Assembly (NCBI GenBank): GCA_023461435.1
Contig: JAEYLC010000005.1
Span: forward strand, 19,846 to 83,845
From: Bacillota bacterium
GTDB lineage: Bacteria; Bacillota; Clostridia; Christensenellales; SZUA-584
Direction of reading: 5' to 3'
Length of the DNA stretch: 64,000 nucleotides
Below are positions 63,485-64,000 of the stretch, piece by piece. Every line of letters begins with the position of its first letter. Positions within the stretch are counted from its first letter, which is position 1. A model generated the notes under the pieces. That model was not told the origin of the DNA, ran no database searches, and saw only the letters and a list, made by a program, of their open reading frames with translations. A program made the position numbers and the translations under genes.

Positions 63485-64000
63485 CTATACATCTCTGAGG
63501 TCAAGCAGTTCTCCGGCAATATCGGTATTTTCAAAACGCATCATACTCTCTTCGCTTCGCCCAAACGAAAGAAAATTGATACTTCCGTACCAAACCACCC
63601 TCTGGTCAAAGACCGCATATTTTTGATGGATGCCGCTTTTTGTTATGACCTCAATTCCTGCATCTTCAAGCTGACTAATTAGCATAACGATTCCCGGCTG
63701 ATCAGATAACTTGTAGTTATCCGCTGGCCTCGTCATGACTGTAATTTTTGCGTTTCGGGAGAGTGGCTCCGAAAGCAAGGATAATATATTATTAACTCTT
63801 GCTTTTCTCATGAAGGGGCTGATGATTAAAGCCTCATGCTCGATATGGCCAATGTCCTGAGCAAACGGCTCGTAAAAGCTTTTGGTATCGAAGATGATAC
63901 CAATTTGATTGTCTGCTCGATTTCCCTTTGCCATATACCCCAACTCGGCGTATCCACGAAGACGTTTTTGATACATACGTTCCAGCACCTTGATGTGAAC
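63485..64000 (-). CDS. PLD-domain helicase-type protein, C-terminal part
   Basis: An open frame entering from the right edge and ending at 63485 (172 visible codons). It includes AELGYMAKGNRADNQIGIIFD, LIISPFMRKARVNNIL and a phospholipase D site GIHQKYAVFDQRVVWYGSINFLSFG (HxK, then GSxN). Such C-terminal PLD domains follow DEAD/DEAH helicase parts in bacterial defence-related proteins. The N-terminal part is outside the window. Confidence 0.8.
   Translation of the reverse strand, partial: VHIKVLERMYQKRLRGYAELGYMAKGNRADNQIGIIFDTKSFYEPFAQDIGHIEHEALIISPFMRKARVNNILSLLSEPLSRNAKITVMTRPADNYKLSDQPGIVMLISQLEDAGIEVITKSGIHQKYAVFDQRVVWYGSINFLSFGRSEESMMRFENTDIAGELLDLRDV

Noticed and set aside
63473..63682. 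69-codon forward ORF at the right end
   Set aside because: Antisense to the PLD-domain protein.

Overview
The window looks like a chromosomal segment of a spore-forming, moderately GC-rich Clostridia-type Firmicute. The evidence is a Spo0A with a TGTCGAA box upstream, the block MazG-like/yybS/gdpP/rplI/dnaB, a SAM-I riboswitch in front of metK, TrkA/TrkH, and PepV. No species can be named from the sequence alone.

The left part (1-33 kb) is mostly housekeeping and accessory metabolism: the 5' end of recD2, a nitroreductase facing a PhzF protein, a WYL-domain regulator, metK with its riboswitch, a DUF368 membrane protein, a QueG-like/ispE/rsmG operon that probably starts leaderless, and an UMF1-type MFS permease. 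At 11.7-17.2 kb a BlaI-type repressor is followed by two large M56 metallopeptidase-sensor proteins. Next come a structured noncoding RNA with its own consensus promoter, corA with an unusual leader, radC, a free lipoprotein homologous to the M56 sensor domain (broken by one frameshift) and a NAGPA-domain protein. A third M56 protein with its own BlaI lies at 40.5-43.4 kb. Four promoters in these loci carry TACA-centred BlaI-like boxes or the same TTGACA-N17-TACAAT layout, so the genes look like one local regulon.

The middle part (33-50 kb) carries hypothetical proteins, an FMN-binding protein, a radical-SAM protein, trkA-trkH, ilvE, uppP, pepV, several lipoproteins, a 24-residue membrane peptide with its own promoter and terminator, and an UPF0210 protein.

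From 50.0 kb rightward the window becomes a mobile/defence island. It opens with an array of tRNA-Arg-derived modules of exactly 166 bp period that ends in an intact tRNA-Arg(CCT). An integrase and excisionase follow, then a second integrase whose stop overlaps the start of a zinc peptidase, a broken tRNA-Ser(CGA), a dead third integrase, and three decayed genes (AAA ATPase, MmcQ-like, PNPOx-like). An AT-rich seven-gene operon at 56.9-62.5 kb encodes a winged-helix controller, a C5-cytosine methyltransferase, a PD-(D/E)xK-like nuclease, a nucleotidyltransferase-like protein, a DUF262 protein, Vsr and an HNH nuclease. This is the best candidate for an unusual defence system. The window ends inside a PLD-domain helicase-type gene.
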